Positions 10,219 through 20,100 of a DNA stretch of 64,000 bases are shown piece after piece. Below the pieces are notes generated by a model. The model was not told where the DNA came from. It saw only the letters and a list, made by a program, of their open reading frames with translations, and ran no database searches. Where the stretch lies: contig JAFFSR010000237.1 in NCBI GenBank assembly GCA_017163975.1, positions 2,914,001 to 2,978,000 of the forward strand. Direction: 5' to 3'. The number at the start of each line of letters is the position of its first letter. Position 1 is the first letter of the stretch. Origin of the DNA: Anastatus disparis (lineage: Eukaryota > Arthropoda > Insecta > Hymenoptera > Eupelmidae). The position numbers and the translations under genes are program-made.

Positions 10219-11913
10219 CTATAAAAGTGAACTCCCATAAGCATCTTTTGCATTGATGTTAATGCCAGAATTAATTGATATTTCTATCAAATCTTGACAC
10301 TCTTCTTTAAAAATATGACGCAAAGATTTTGAAGTACTCTCCAAAATCTCTCTGTATTTTCTCAACAGTTTAACAATATCTAATCGATTATGATAAATTG
10401 CCAAATCGTAAGGTGTGAAATCACGTTTATCTTTGATTGCAGTATCGCAACCACTCGATAAAAGTATTTTGGCAATATTTACATTACCATTCTGCGATAC
10501 TTCGTGCAATGCCGTCAATCCGAAATCATCTTTAGCATTGACGTTTGCTTCTTGCTGTATTAGCAGACGTACAAATCTTGCATTACCATATTTGCACGCT
10601 AAATGTAAAATGGTTTTGTTGTTCTTATATTTAATAATATTTATGTTAGCAAAACCTTTGATCAATTCAGCAAATATATCATAGTTCCTTAATTTTAATG
10701 ATATACTCAGTGGAGTATTTCCGTACTCATCTTTTATATCGGTAGGTGCTCCACTATCTAATAATGATTTCAACTTTTCCAATGAGCCCATATGCACTGC
10801 TATATGTAACGCTGTTGTTTTAAATATTTTATCACAGCAAGTGCACCTAACTGAATAAATAAATTTATCAAAAACATTGTCAAAATTATCTATAGTTTCG
10901 TTAAAGGAACCCTTTTTCAAAATGTCACACAACTTGTATAGCCGCTCACTATTATCTATTATGGAATCTGATATGCGTATTAAATCTTGATTAGATTGTT
11001 TATCGTCCAAAACACTAGAAAAGTCACTGCTTTCACTGGAAGAATCTTCTGAACTGTATTCTCGTGATGGTACAAAGGGCAGTGCATATACGTTGAGTGT
11101 TCTTGTAACTAGTTTGGTCTTACAAAACTCATACAGGCGATCAATATTATCAGGAATGAATTTTAATATTTGCATTGAATCTATAATCAATTGATAACCA
11201 GCCGAAACACTAGAATAGCCACTGCTTGTACTAGAATAATCTTCTGAATTGTATTCTCTAGATGGTAAAAAAGACAATGCATAGACATTCAATGTTCTCA
11301 CAACTTGTTTGGTTTTAGAAAAATTGTACATATTAAAAGATGGTAGAAAAGACTGCGTGTGTACATTGAGTATACTTTTTTTACAGAATGGAATGAATAG
11401 TAATGTATGTACATTCAGTTTCCTTTTCTTAGACGATGGAATAAAAATCTTAGCATCAACGTTAAGTATTTTCTTGCTATAAGATGGAGTAAATGGCAGT
11501 GCATTTGCATTCAGTTTACTTTTTTTAAACGATGGTACAAATACCATTGCATTGACATTGAGTATACTCTTATTGTTTGACGGTATGAAAGGCAACGCAT
11601 TTACATTCAGTTTCCTTTTCTTAGATGATGGAATAAAAATCTCAGCATCAACGTTAAGTATGTTCTTATTATAAGATGGAATGAATGGCAGTGCATTTGC
11701 ATTCAGTTTACTTTTTTCAAATAATGGTATAAATACCATTGCATTGACATTGAGTATACTTTTATTGTATGACGGTACGAAAGGCAATGCATTCACATTT
11801 AGGTTCCTTTTCTTAGACGACGGAATAAAAACCGCAGCATCAACATTAAGTATACTATTATAAGATGGAATGAATGGTGATGTATTTACATTCAACATTG
11901 TATTATTGAACAT
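10219..11913 (-). CDS. PAM2-array / ankyrin-repeat protein, copy 1 (564 aa)
   Basis: Intronless frame from ATG at 11913. Residues 7-283 hold 14 motifs LNxx[A/T]xxFxP, mostly spaced 16 residues (7, 22, 38, 54 and so on to 182), then at 208 and 273. This matches the PAM2 consensus, whose Leu and Phe insert into the MLLE domain of PABPC or UBR5/Hyd. From 208 the motifs lie in modules of about 65 residues, each with a Ser/Glu/Asp-rich linker and a helix of the form IxDNxxRLYxxC. A Cys cluster (VRCTCCDKIF, about 354-364) precedes five ankyrin repeats (about 364-520: TALHIAVHMG, NTPLSISLK, TILHLACKYG, TALHEVSQNG, TPYDLAIYHN). The C terminus stops inside a sixth (INAKDAYGSSLL). There is no signal peptide or membrane segment, so it is predicted cytoplasmic. 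Inferred role: multivalent poly(A)-binding-protein scaffold affecting mRNA translation or stability; target unknown. Confidence 0.85.
   Translation of the reverse strand: MFNNTMLNVNTSPFIPSYNSILNVDAAVFIPSSKKRNLNVNALPFVPSYNKSILNVNAMVFIPLFEKSKLNANALPFIPSYNKNILNVDAEIFIPSSKKRKLNVNALPFIPSNNKSILNVNAMVFVPSFKKSKLNANALPFTPSYSKKILNVDAKIFIPSSKKRKLNVHTLLFIPFCKKSILNVHTQSFLPSFNMYNFSKTKQVVRTLNVYALSFLPSREYNSEDYSSTSSGYSSVSAGYQLIIDSMQILKFIPDNIDRLYEFCKTKLVTRTLNVYALPFVPSREYSSEDSSSESSDFSSVLDDKQSNQDLIRISDSIIDNSERLYKLCDILKKGSFNETIDNFDNVFDKFIYSVRCTCCDKIFKTTALHIAVHMGSLEKLKSLLDSGAPTDIKDEYGNTPLSISLKLRNYDIFAELIKGFANINIIKYKNNKTILHLACKYGNARFVRLLIQQEANVNAKDDFGLTALHEVSQNGNVNIAKILLSSGCDTAIKDKRDFTPYDLAIYHNRLDIVKLLRKYREILESTSKSLRHIFKEECQDLIEISINSGININAKDAYGSSLL
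11065..11895 (-). repeat. Coding tandem repeat: 48-bp PAM2 units, higher-order 192-bp unit
   Basis: The 16-residue units come in a four-unit cycle (LNVNALPFVPS, LNVNAMVFVPS, LNANALPFIPS, LNVDAEIFIPS with linkers ending KSI, KSK, KKI and KRK). This gives a 64-residue/192-bp higher-order repeat present about 2.5 times. Variation is concentrated at the x positions and linkers. Leu, Asn, Phe and Pro are kept in all 14 motifs; position 5 is Ala in 11 and Thr in 3. Confidence 0.9.
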
Positions 11914-12012
11914 TTTTAAGAATAAAAAATTGATTATACAAAATTTGAAACTTATAACAGGTTAACTAATTATAAAAGTATTATTTTGAATTGATCAGTA
12001 TAGTTACAAATT

Positions 12013-12296
12013 CAAAAAATGTTGAACTACGAATATCTATGAAATACTTGTTTGATGTTAATTGATCAGTACTTAAGAGTGAACTGAAGATATTTTTGAC
12101 AAGCACCTTATTTATATGTGAGCAGATTCAAATTACTCTTACCTAAGGTAATAATAAAAATGTTGAACTATGAATATCTATGAAATACTTGCTTGATATC
12201 AATTGATCAGTACTTAAGAGTGAACTGAAGATATTTTTGGCAAGCACCTTATTTATATGTGAGCAGATTCAAATTATTCTTACCTAAGGTAATAAA
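12013..12296 (-). promoter_or_regulatory. Tandemly duplicated core promoter of PAM2/ankyrin copy 1
   Basis: Two direct repeats of about 141 bp (about 12013-12150 and 12158-12293) each contain, on the minus strand, a TATAAATA box (12109-12116; 12250-12257). In each a TCAGTT initiator has its A 31 bp downstream (12085; 12226). That is the standard TATA-to-+1 spacing of arthropod promoters. The proximal start gives a 5' UTR of 172 nt before the ATG at 11913. An additional TTACCTTAGGTAAGA element closes each repeat. Confidence 0.7.
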
Positions 12297-13562
12297 ATTA
12301 TTATTCTTTAATCCTAAATTTTTGACGTGGGAGGAGCAAATAGATATACAACAATAAAAATTCTTATTACATCTAGGATTAAGGGATTAGTGTATTGATT
12401 CTTTAATCTCACTAGCATTGAAGATTTTAAGGATTTAATACCTGAATAATTACTTTTGAGTTGACAATCAAAACTTTCTAAAGTAATTAAAGAATTAAGA
12501 AATTAAAAAATTTTTATGTTTAATATTGAATTTTGTCCAAAATTCAAATTGTTTCTTTTCAAACCGTTCAAATTGTTTAACAAATTAATATTATTAATTA
12601 AATAAAACTAAAAATTAAAATATTAATTTATATGTGTTTTCGTATATTTGCATCTAATAATGTACATTTCCGTAACCAAAATAAGAGTCACGTGTAAATA
12701 TATGCTGTGTAGAAAATAATAAATGATTTTCAAATTAATATTCATATTTAAAAAAAATTTATACAATACACATATGGTACCCTGCAAAAATCAGTGTATT
12801 TTACATCAATTCACAAAAAAGATACAAGTTTTTGCTGTGTATGCTGAAATTTGAATTTTTCGAACTACTGAAGTAAGCTTTGGACATTCTTTAATAAAGT
12901 TATATCACTGTAATTAGAGTGAAAATCCAAAAAATAAGATGAAAATATTGAAATTTATTTAAAAATTGATATTTTTTGTTGAAAAATTAGAAATTTCCAA
13001 TTTTCTAAGAATCCCTTCATTTATGCAAGAATGACATTATGAAGTCAAATTTATTTGGTAGTTATATTAGTTCATTAGGTTATTAGAGACCTTACGGCCC
13101 ACGAGTTATGGGTTCGAAGGTTCAGCGAGTGATCATGGAAGTATGACAAAATAACCTCAAGGGCTTATAATAAAGGTACTTATGTCTACTTTAAGTTAGT
13201 GTTTACAATATTTTAAAATTAATTCAAAGATTAATAAAAAAATTATATTTTGGTTCTCAGGTTCCAATATATATGTATCTACTTGGATAATATAAGTAGA
13301 TTTCAAATGTGTAATATTCATTTAACATAACATTAGTTTGGATCGAAAAAAACATTTTTTATTGAAAAGTTGCCTCATACATGGGGCAACTTGCCTTTTG
13401 AGTTGGGGCTATTTTCCGATTGTACTATTAAACTTGGAAAATACAATTAAATTTCTTATTTAACGAATTTTTTCAAATTTTTGACTATTTTATTAATCAT
13501 TAATACATTAATAATCACAAAAAGATAACATTAACAAAATAATATTTGTATGAATATTAAAT
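12297..13562. other. Upstream non-coding part of amplicon copy 1
   Basis: AT-rich, collinear with 47870-49131 of copy 2 and nearly identical to it. No gene is seen. It holds short features such as an AGGTTATT/AATAACCT-ended 85-bp segment (13075-13160) with a GGGTTCGAAG word, and a small GTTGCC...GGGGCAAC inverted repeat near 13370. Confidence 0.6.
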
Positions 13563-15230
13563 TACATTATATTAAATTTTTGTATGGTTTTTATTTTCAA
13601 TTTATTGGGACTTGCAAGGGGAATATCTAGATATTAGAACTAAAATACTTTTTCTACTTTTGCGATATTTTTTCTTACATAAAATTCTAAATATAGTCCA
13701 TATCTATAATATCTATAAAATAATTCAATGAAATTTAAAAATAAATTCACGTAAAAATGAACGAGAACAGTCATAAGTAAAAATCTAAAAGAAATTTTTA
13801 TTTTATTAAATCTCTGTAACCAACAAACTGAATATTATAAAAAGCTTACCTTTAAAAAGGTATATGATGGGCAAGTATGCTTAGCAATTTATTTTAATTA
13901 ACGATTTTAACTATTTTGATGTCTTAAACATATTATAAACTATTTTTTTTAGTGATAAAATCAAACCTTGACATTAGAATTTTATGAAATCATGAAACAA
14001 ATGTCAAGTATTTTTTTTATAATTGAATTTTACATGGTTCACAGAATTAATCCATTTATTTAGTATTTGAAACTATCGAATCTTGACATTAAAATTTCAT
14101 GAAATCACGAAACAAATGTCAAGTATATAGTAAAAGTGATAAAACTATGGCACCTTACCATAATTTTTAATAAAAGATTTTTCAAATTTTTTTTTTATAA
14201 ATAAACGTTGAATTTTACTAACCAAATTACTTCTTATCTTTTTTATCATTTATTTAAAAGTGTTCTGAAATTTTTTAAATCTTATTAAATATTTACAAAA
14301 TTACTTGCTAGGCCCGTGAATAAATATTTTATTGGTGAAATGCTTAATGAATGTATGTTCTAACATTTAAACTAGAAATTATAATAGGTGTAAGATACAG
14401 GTAATATACAATTATTTAAATGTATTAAGATGATACGCTCCTGAAAAATATACTGAACATAAAATACAATATTGTGTACAACGGGCCTAGCAAGTAATTT
14501 TGTAAATATTTAATAAGATTTAAAAAATTTCAGAACACTTTTAAATAAATGATAAAAAAAGATAAGAAGTAATTTGGTTAGTAAAATTCAACGTTTATTT
14601 ATAAAAAAAAAATTTGAAAAATCTTTTATTAAAAATTATGGTAAGGTGCCATAGTTTTATCACTTTTACTATATACTTGACATTTGTTTCGTGATTTCAT
14701 GAAATTTTAATGTCAAGATTCGATAGTTTCAAATACTAAATAAATGGATTAATTCTGTGAACCATGTAAAATTCAATTATAAAAAAATACTTGACATTTG
14801 TTTCATGATTTCATAAAATTCTAATGTCAAGGTTTGATTTTATCACTAAAAAAATAGTTTATAATATGTTTAAGACATCAAAATAGTTAAAATCGTTAAT
14901 TAAAATAAATTGCTAAGCATACTTGCCCATCATATACCTTTTTAAAGGTAAGCTTTTATAATATTCAGTTTGTTGGTTACAGAGATTTAATAAAATAAAA
15001 ATTTCTTTTAGATTTTTACTTATGACTGTTCTCGTTCATTTTACGTGAATTTATTTTTAAATTTCATTGAATTATTTTATAGATATTATAGATATGGACT
15101 ATATTTAGAATTTTATGTAAGAAAAAATATCGCAAAAGTAGAAAAAGTATTTTAGTTCTAATATCTAGATATTCCCTTGCAAGTCCCAATAAATTGAAAA
15201 TAAAACCATACAAAAATTTAATATAATGTA
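13563..15230. repeat. 1.67-kb near-perfect palindrome (arms about 750 bp, 165-bp loop)
   Basis: The left arm starts TACATTATATTAAAT (13563) and the right arm ends with its reverse complement (15230). The arms meet around GCTAGGCCCG (about 14310) and CGGGCCTAGC (about 14480). Within each arm a 47-bp imperfect palindrome with CTTGACATT/AATGTCAAG ends is present twice. There is no ORF. Copy 2 lacks this block and the sequence to about 16186, joining GAATATTAAAT directly to AAATTACTATTG, so it is an insertion in copy 1 or a deletion in copy 2. Confidence 0.9.
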
Positions 15231-16186
15231 ACATTTACAAACTTTTATATTTAAGAATATCAAATTATTAATAAAAAGAAAAGAAATGATTGATTCAATG
15301 ATATTATATTTTTTTAGCAGTACATGTCAATTTTATTGAACCATTATGTGATTACAATCTGTTATTTCTTTTCTTTAATATGATCTCTTTTATTTTACGT
15401 TCAAAAACTTTTATATTGTTCTAATGACGATTTTTAAATATTTTATTTGTATTTACAAAAGTTAAGCAAAATAAAAAAAAACTATGAAAAATATTTGAAT
15501 CGTAAGAAATAATTTAAATTTGTAACTTCCAAAAATTGAAACTTGTATTTACTAAAATTCAAAACAATTTTTACAAAATATTGTTAAAAGAATGTAAAAT
15601 TCAAATACTTTTAAAAATGTACATTACATGCAAATTAAAAACAAATGAAATGTATTTTTGAAATTCGAAAAAAAAATTAAATATAACCTTATTATTCAAA
15701 TCATAAACAGCACTCTTTTTTTATTAAAATGTAGTACCTATTTTTATTATCTATTTTTATTTCATATTATATATTTGTAAGTCGAAGAATCGACGAACTG
15801 GAGAAAAAGACGTGTGGTAGTATACCTATATATATATACATAAGTTAAAGAATTGACGAACTGGAGAAAAGCACGGCAGTATATCTATATATATGAGTTG
15901 AAGAAACTGGAGAAAAATTATAAGTAAAATAGTAATGCCGTCTGCTACGAACTTAAAAACTTACGTTACACAAAAAGTATTCATCAAATTATGTTGAATC
16001 TTTTAAAAACATAAATAAAATAGTTTTTTAAAGATTCAGCAATAATAAAATATAAAAAAATCTTTTAAAATAAAAATTTTTTTTTCAATTACGAGGTTAA
16101 ACACGAAAACTTAACGTATATAAAGGCTTGGAGCGCCCGATTGCTTCGCCTACTTGCCATCGGGGGCGCTGCCGCGCCCCTTGATA
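15231..16186. other. Right part of the copy-1-only block; short tandem repeat at 15779-15915
   Basis: No gene. At 15779-15915 a unit of about 60 bp (AAGTCGAAGAATCGACGAAC, then CTGGAGAAAA, then a TATATA run) is repeated about 2.3 times with divergence. The block ends with a GC-rich hairpin at 16132-16170 (separate entry). Confidence 0.6.
16132..16170. repeat. GC-rich hairpin with GCTTCGCC core
   Basis: AGCGCCCGAT pairs with ATCGGGGGCGCT (two-base bulge) around a loop containing GCTTCGCC. It sits at the right edge of the copy-1-only block. The core is shared with four other hairpins in the window (53.4, 54.3, 59.2 and 61.2 kb). Confidence 0.55.
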
Positions 16187-16434
16187 AATTACTATTGATA
16201 TAAAATGAATAAAAAAGCGATTTTCCAAAAAATCCGTATTAATTAACATTGTATTGGAAAGTTGCCCCAAATGATTAAAAATCTTTGAACTGTCAATACT
16301 AAACTTAAACTTAACGTATCGGGTTATAATAGGTGTCAAAATTTTTGTTTTTTAATGTACCATAAACTTATTATTACGTGACGAATTGTTTCGTTCACAC
16401 AGAATTATGAGATGTATTTTTAGACAACTTTTTA

Positions 16435-16477
16435 TTTTTGCAGCGCTTTCCAAAAATTTTGGAAAGCGCTGCAAAAA
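16435..16477. repeat. Perfect 21-bp-arm palindrome near the amplicon end
   Basis: TTTTTGCAGCGCTTTCCAAAA, one central base, then its exact reverse complement. It is conserved in copy 2 (49382-49424). In the partial copy at the window start the match ends within this palindrome (about 232). It could be back-to-back transposon ends or a break-prone cruciform. Confidence 0.85.
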
Positions 16478-17049
16478 AAAAGAAGTGGGTATTACGAATT
16501 CAAATTATCAAGTAATCTACTAGAAGTTGTATAAAAAAGTTCGTTTTTATATATATTTTTAATCTATCTTGCTGACCCCGGATGAAAATTTTCATGGGTG
16601 AGATTATTAAGCATTCTTAAAGCAGAGATTAGTAGAGATTGCCAATGAGCATAGGCGAGAGCGTGTCCGTTAAAATTCAATGTAAACTACTGCCGCCACA
16701 TGGACAAATGCCCGAACTATACGCGCAAAGCCCCTCCACGTTTATACGCGCGTAGAGAAGCAAGCGAGAGGGGAGGAGACAAACGCACGAAACACGCGTC
16801 TCCCAGTGGCGTAGGTAAACTTACGGCAAACTCGCTTTAGCTCGTTTTCACCGCGGCACGTTATAGCTTTATTTAAATGTGATTAACCGTCCCGAAAATT
16901 CGTTGATTAATCACATATTTTTATTTGAAACATAAATATATTTTTTAATAATAAAAATCGTTTAGGTATAATCAAATTAATAATAATAAATAAAATCTTT
17001 TGGGGGGCGATGAACATATGTAACTTTTTACCCTTTTCAATCAACGTAT

Positions 17050-17140
17050 GCGTTGGCTGTGGTCACTAAGTGCTAACGCACCTTGCTGTGATCCTAATTT
17101 TGCCAAGTTCGAACCCGATGTTCCGCCTTTTTTTTTTTTT
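17050..17140 (+). other. tRNA-like segment with Pol III terminator in the left arm
   Basis: A TGGTCACTAAGTGC stretch (A-box-like) is followed about 45 bp later by AGTTCGAACCC (a good B box), and at once by a run of T residues from 17129. This is the layout of a tRNA or tRNA-derived SINE head. A full cloverleaf does not fold cleanly by eye, so a degenerate or SINE-type tRNA relic is more likely than a functional tRNA. Confidence 0.4.
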
Positions 17141-20100
17141 GTTTTATTTTTAAATATTATATATTTTTATAATCCATTTTTATAGTGGAAAAAAGTAAAA
17201 TTAAAAATTTATTTAACACCTTAAATTCTATTTTATTTCAAAAATATAAAAAAATATATTTACAGATAGGGATAGAAAAAAAGTTTTAATGTCAATACTA
17301 CATCGATATATAACTTATATCAATATGAAATAAAAACCTAGCTAGTTCTGTAATTTTTTCCCGCTAAATAAAAGATGTTAAAGATTGAAAAAAATGATTA
17401 TAAATTAAGTTGTTTTTTCATTCTCACTCAATTGCGAATAATAAAACCTTTTTGTTTCTTAAAAAGGACCTTTTCTAAATTTATATAAATGTGTGACATT
17501 TTTAACTAATTTCATAAAAATAGAAAATAAATATAAATAATTCTAATTTTATTTTAGATAAGTGAAATGATAAATTTACCTGAAAAAATAAATAATTTTA
17601 CAAATTTAAACTTTATTAAAGCGCATTTTAAATAAAAATTGTATTGAATATCATTAATATTTTTAAAAATTGGACTTTTTCTTTTTATTAAATATCATAT
17701 CTTTATAATATCATTAACTTTTATTTCCAAAATAAAAAAATTGATAATTTTCTTTAACGAGCGTAATAATTTTCAGTTTTTATTAAACAAAATTTTGACT
17801 AAACTTTGAATGGTTGAATTATTTTTGTCCGTTAAAAAAGTGACATTTTCTAAAGTTATATAGGGGAATGATAACATTCTTTTTAATTAATTTTGAAATA
17901 ATAACATTTTATTTTAACAGTTACAAAATTTAAAAGGCGAAAATTCTCAATATTTAAAAATTACATAAACAGTTTTAAAATTTAAGTTACACAGAGATTA
18001 ATTATTTAAGAAAATTGAAAATTCTTTCAGAAAAATAACTATTTTGCATTTTATCTGACTGCTCGTTCTGTTAATTATTATTTTGTAATAAAATTACTTT
18101 AAAAAATTTAAGATGTCATGCAAATTAGTATTTTAATAATAAAGAGCTGAACGGTTCTTCAAGCTGAAATTATATGAATTTTAAATAAACACACAATACT
18201 GATTAGTTTATTGAGACCCAAAGTGATACTTTAGATGAGATTATCTTAAAGAAATGATCGGTGAGGCTATTTGAAAATTTACAGTAATAATATATGAAAT
18301 AAAAACCCATTTAAAGTTTCAAAAGAGTATCCGCCTTTTTAATAAACAACAAATTATAGCTGATGGAGGAGCTATCTGACTATTAACAAAATGTATATAA
18401 TTTTTAATCTTTGAAACTTTATGAGAAAAATATTGAGGATGACAGATAAAGGGAAACATCTCTTCCAATTATAAAATATTAAAGAATTATGAAATGTATC
18501 TTAAAATATCAATTTCGAATTGGTTATTATATTTGTTTAAATGGTTTATTATGGTTATATAAATTAAATATTTTTATTATATTTTTTTTGATTTAACAAA
18601 AATTTAACTTAAAACGAATAAAAGAATAATAAATGAATAGTTATTAATATTTTCAAAACAAAAAATTGATTTAACAAACATAATAATTTAAGTTCTCACA
18701 AGACATATTAAATGAAATTTTCACTATATTTTAAATCTAAACTTATATAAGAGCATGATAACATTATTTTTAATTCATTTAATAAAAATTCAACATAAAA
18801 TGTTGATAAACATCAATTTATTTTAGACACATAAAAAAATGAAGAAATGCTTTTATTAAAAGTATATCTTTTTAATATCAGTAATATAGTGGTATAGTGG
18901 CAAATATCTTGACATCAGGTTTTAAATGTTTTTTTATTGAATTAACTTAATATAAATTTATAATGTCGATAATTTGATTTAGGAAAGATGAAACTTTACA
19001 AAACCTTGCAAATTTCACGAAAGCGTTTCTATTTTATTTTTAAAAATTTTACATAGAATTCTAACATTTCCAAAAATAAGAAAAAATAGATTTCAACGTT
19101 TTTTTTTGTATTTATTAAAATCATTCTAAACTTTGAACAATGATATGAAAAGCATTTAAAAATTTTTTTAGTTTGACAATTAATTAGGAAAAAATTTTAT
19201 CTATGTTGTTAATTTTTAAAAATAGCAGTTTAATTATTAAATATATATTTTTTTATGTTTTGACGTTTATTATATCTTTTTAAAGTATATTTTCTACTGT
19301 TATTTGGGATAAATGTAATAAAATGCGTTAATACTTTATTATATCATAAAAAATGTATTTAAATACAATATTCCAAAAAACAGTGAAGAAATTTATTATT
19401 CAAATAAGAAAAATTTAATCATAAAAACGATGTGCAGCATGCAACGTGTTTGTCCTTAAAATGCTCATTTTATTAATTTTGTTATTTAATAATGAAAACT
19501 GTTTAGATAATTAAAAAAATTAAGTTTGGGGCGAGAAAGCGATAAAAATATGTTATTTGGTTTAAATAAAAAACGTACAATAGCTGTGTTGGCTAAGTTT
19601 TAGGGTACGTTGCAACAATTAAAATTTTTTTTAAGTTGAAATCTTATGCTTTGCCTTTTATTATTAAAAAAAATTAATAATATGCTTACAAATAAAATTT
19701 GTTACAATACAATAACAAAAATTTTTGACAAAAAATATTGACCTACAATACAGCCGTTTAAAATAAAATAACCGTTAACTACAAGCATTTTCTAAGCATG
19801 TGCTAATTAACGCTTTTTTAAACATAAAATTTGTAATTCAGACTTACTGTTCTTTGCATCGCTAGTATAAAAAAATTAAAGCTTTTTTCAAATCCTCAAA
19901 TGCAGTTAATTGCAGAATTTGCATACAAAAAAAATTTGAAATAAAAAAAATTTTTTTAATAAGAAAAACGTTTTTTTTAAATCTAGATTATTTTCTTAAT
20001 TTGAATGTAATGAAAATTTCTATTTGATATATATTTAATTTTCTCTTTTTAAATTCTTCTTTATTTTATAGATCCATTTCATATAAGTAATTTGTAGATT

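Larger units (their letters stand above)
1453..16622. repeat. Amplicon copy 1 (carries PAM2/ankyrin gene), expanded by insertions
   Basis: Near-identical to 42594-49569 over its full length apart from insertions. Relative to copy 2 it has a 128-bp MITE (1809-1936), a 5.4-kb LINE (2063-7486) and a block of about 2.6 kb with a long palindrome (about 13562-16186). Left junction: the match starts at ATTTTAAAATTACT (1453). Right junction: the match ends at ATTCTTAAAG (16622), exactly where the giant foldback element begins. Confidence 0.9.

Noticed and set aside
10219..11913. Bacterial endosymbiont or viral origin for the ankyrin gene
   Set aside because: Arthropod-type TATA/Inr promoter, AT-rich context identical to its flanks, three copies in host-like repeats and no symbiont or viral neighbours. 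Ankyrin repeats alone are not evidence of transfer.
13075..13160. tRNA-like 85-bp segment with AGGTTATT/AATAACCT ends and GGGTTCGAAG
   Set aside because: Only the end stem and a B-box-like word are present. No D, anticodon or T arms in the right places, and no T-run terminator.
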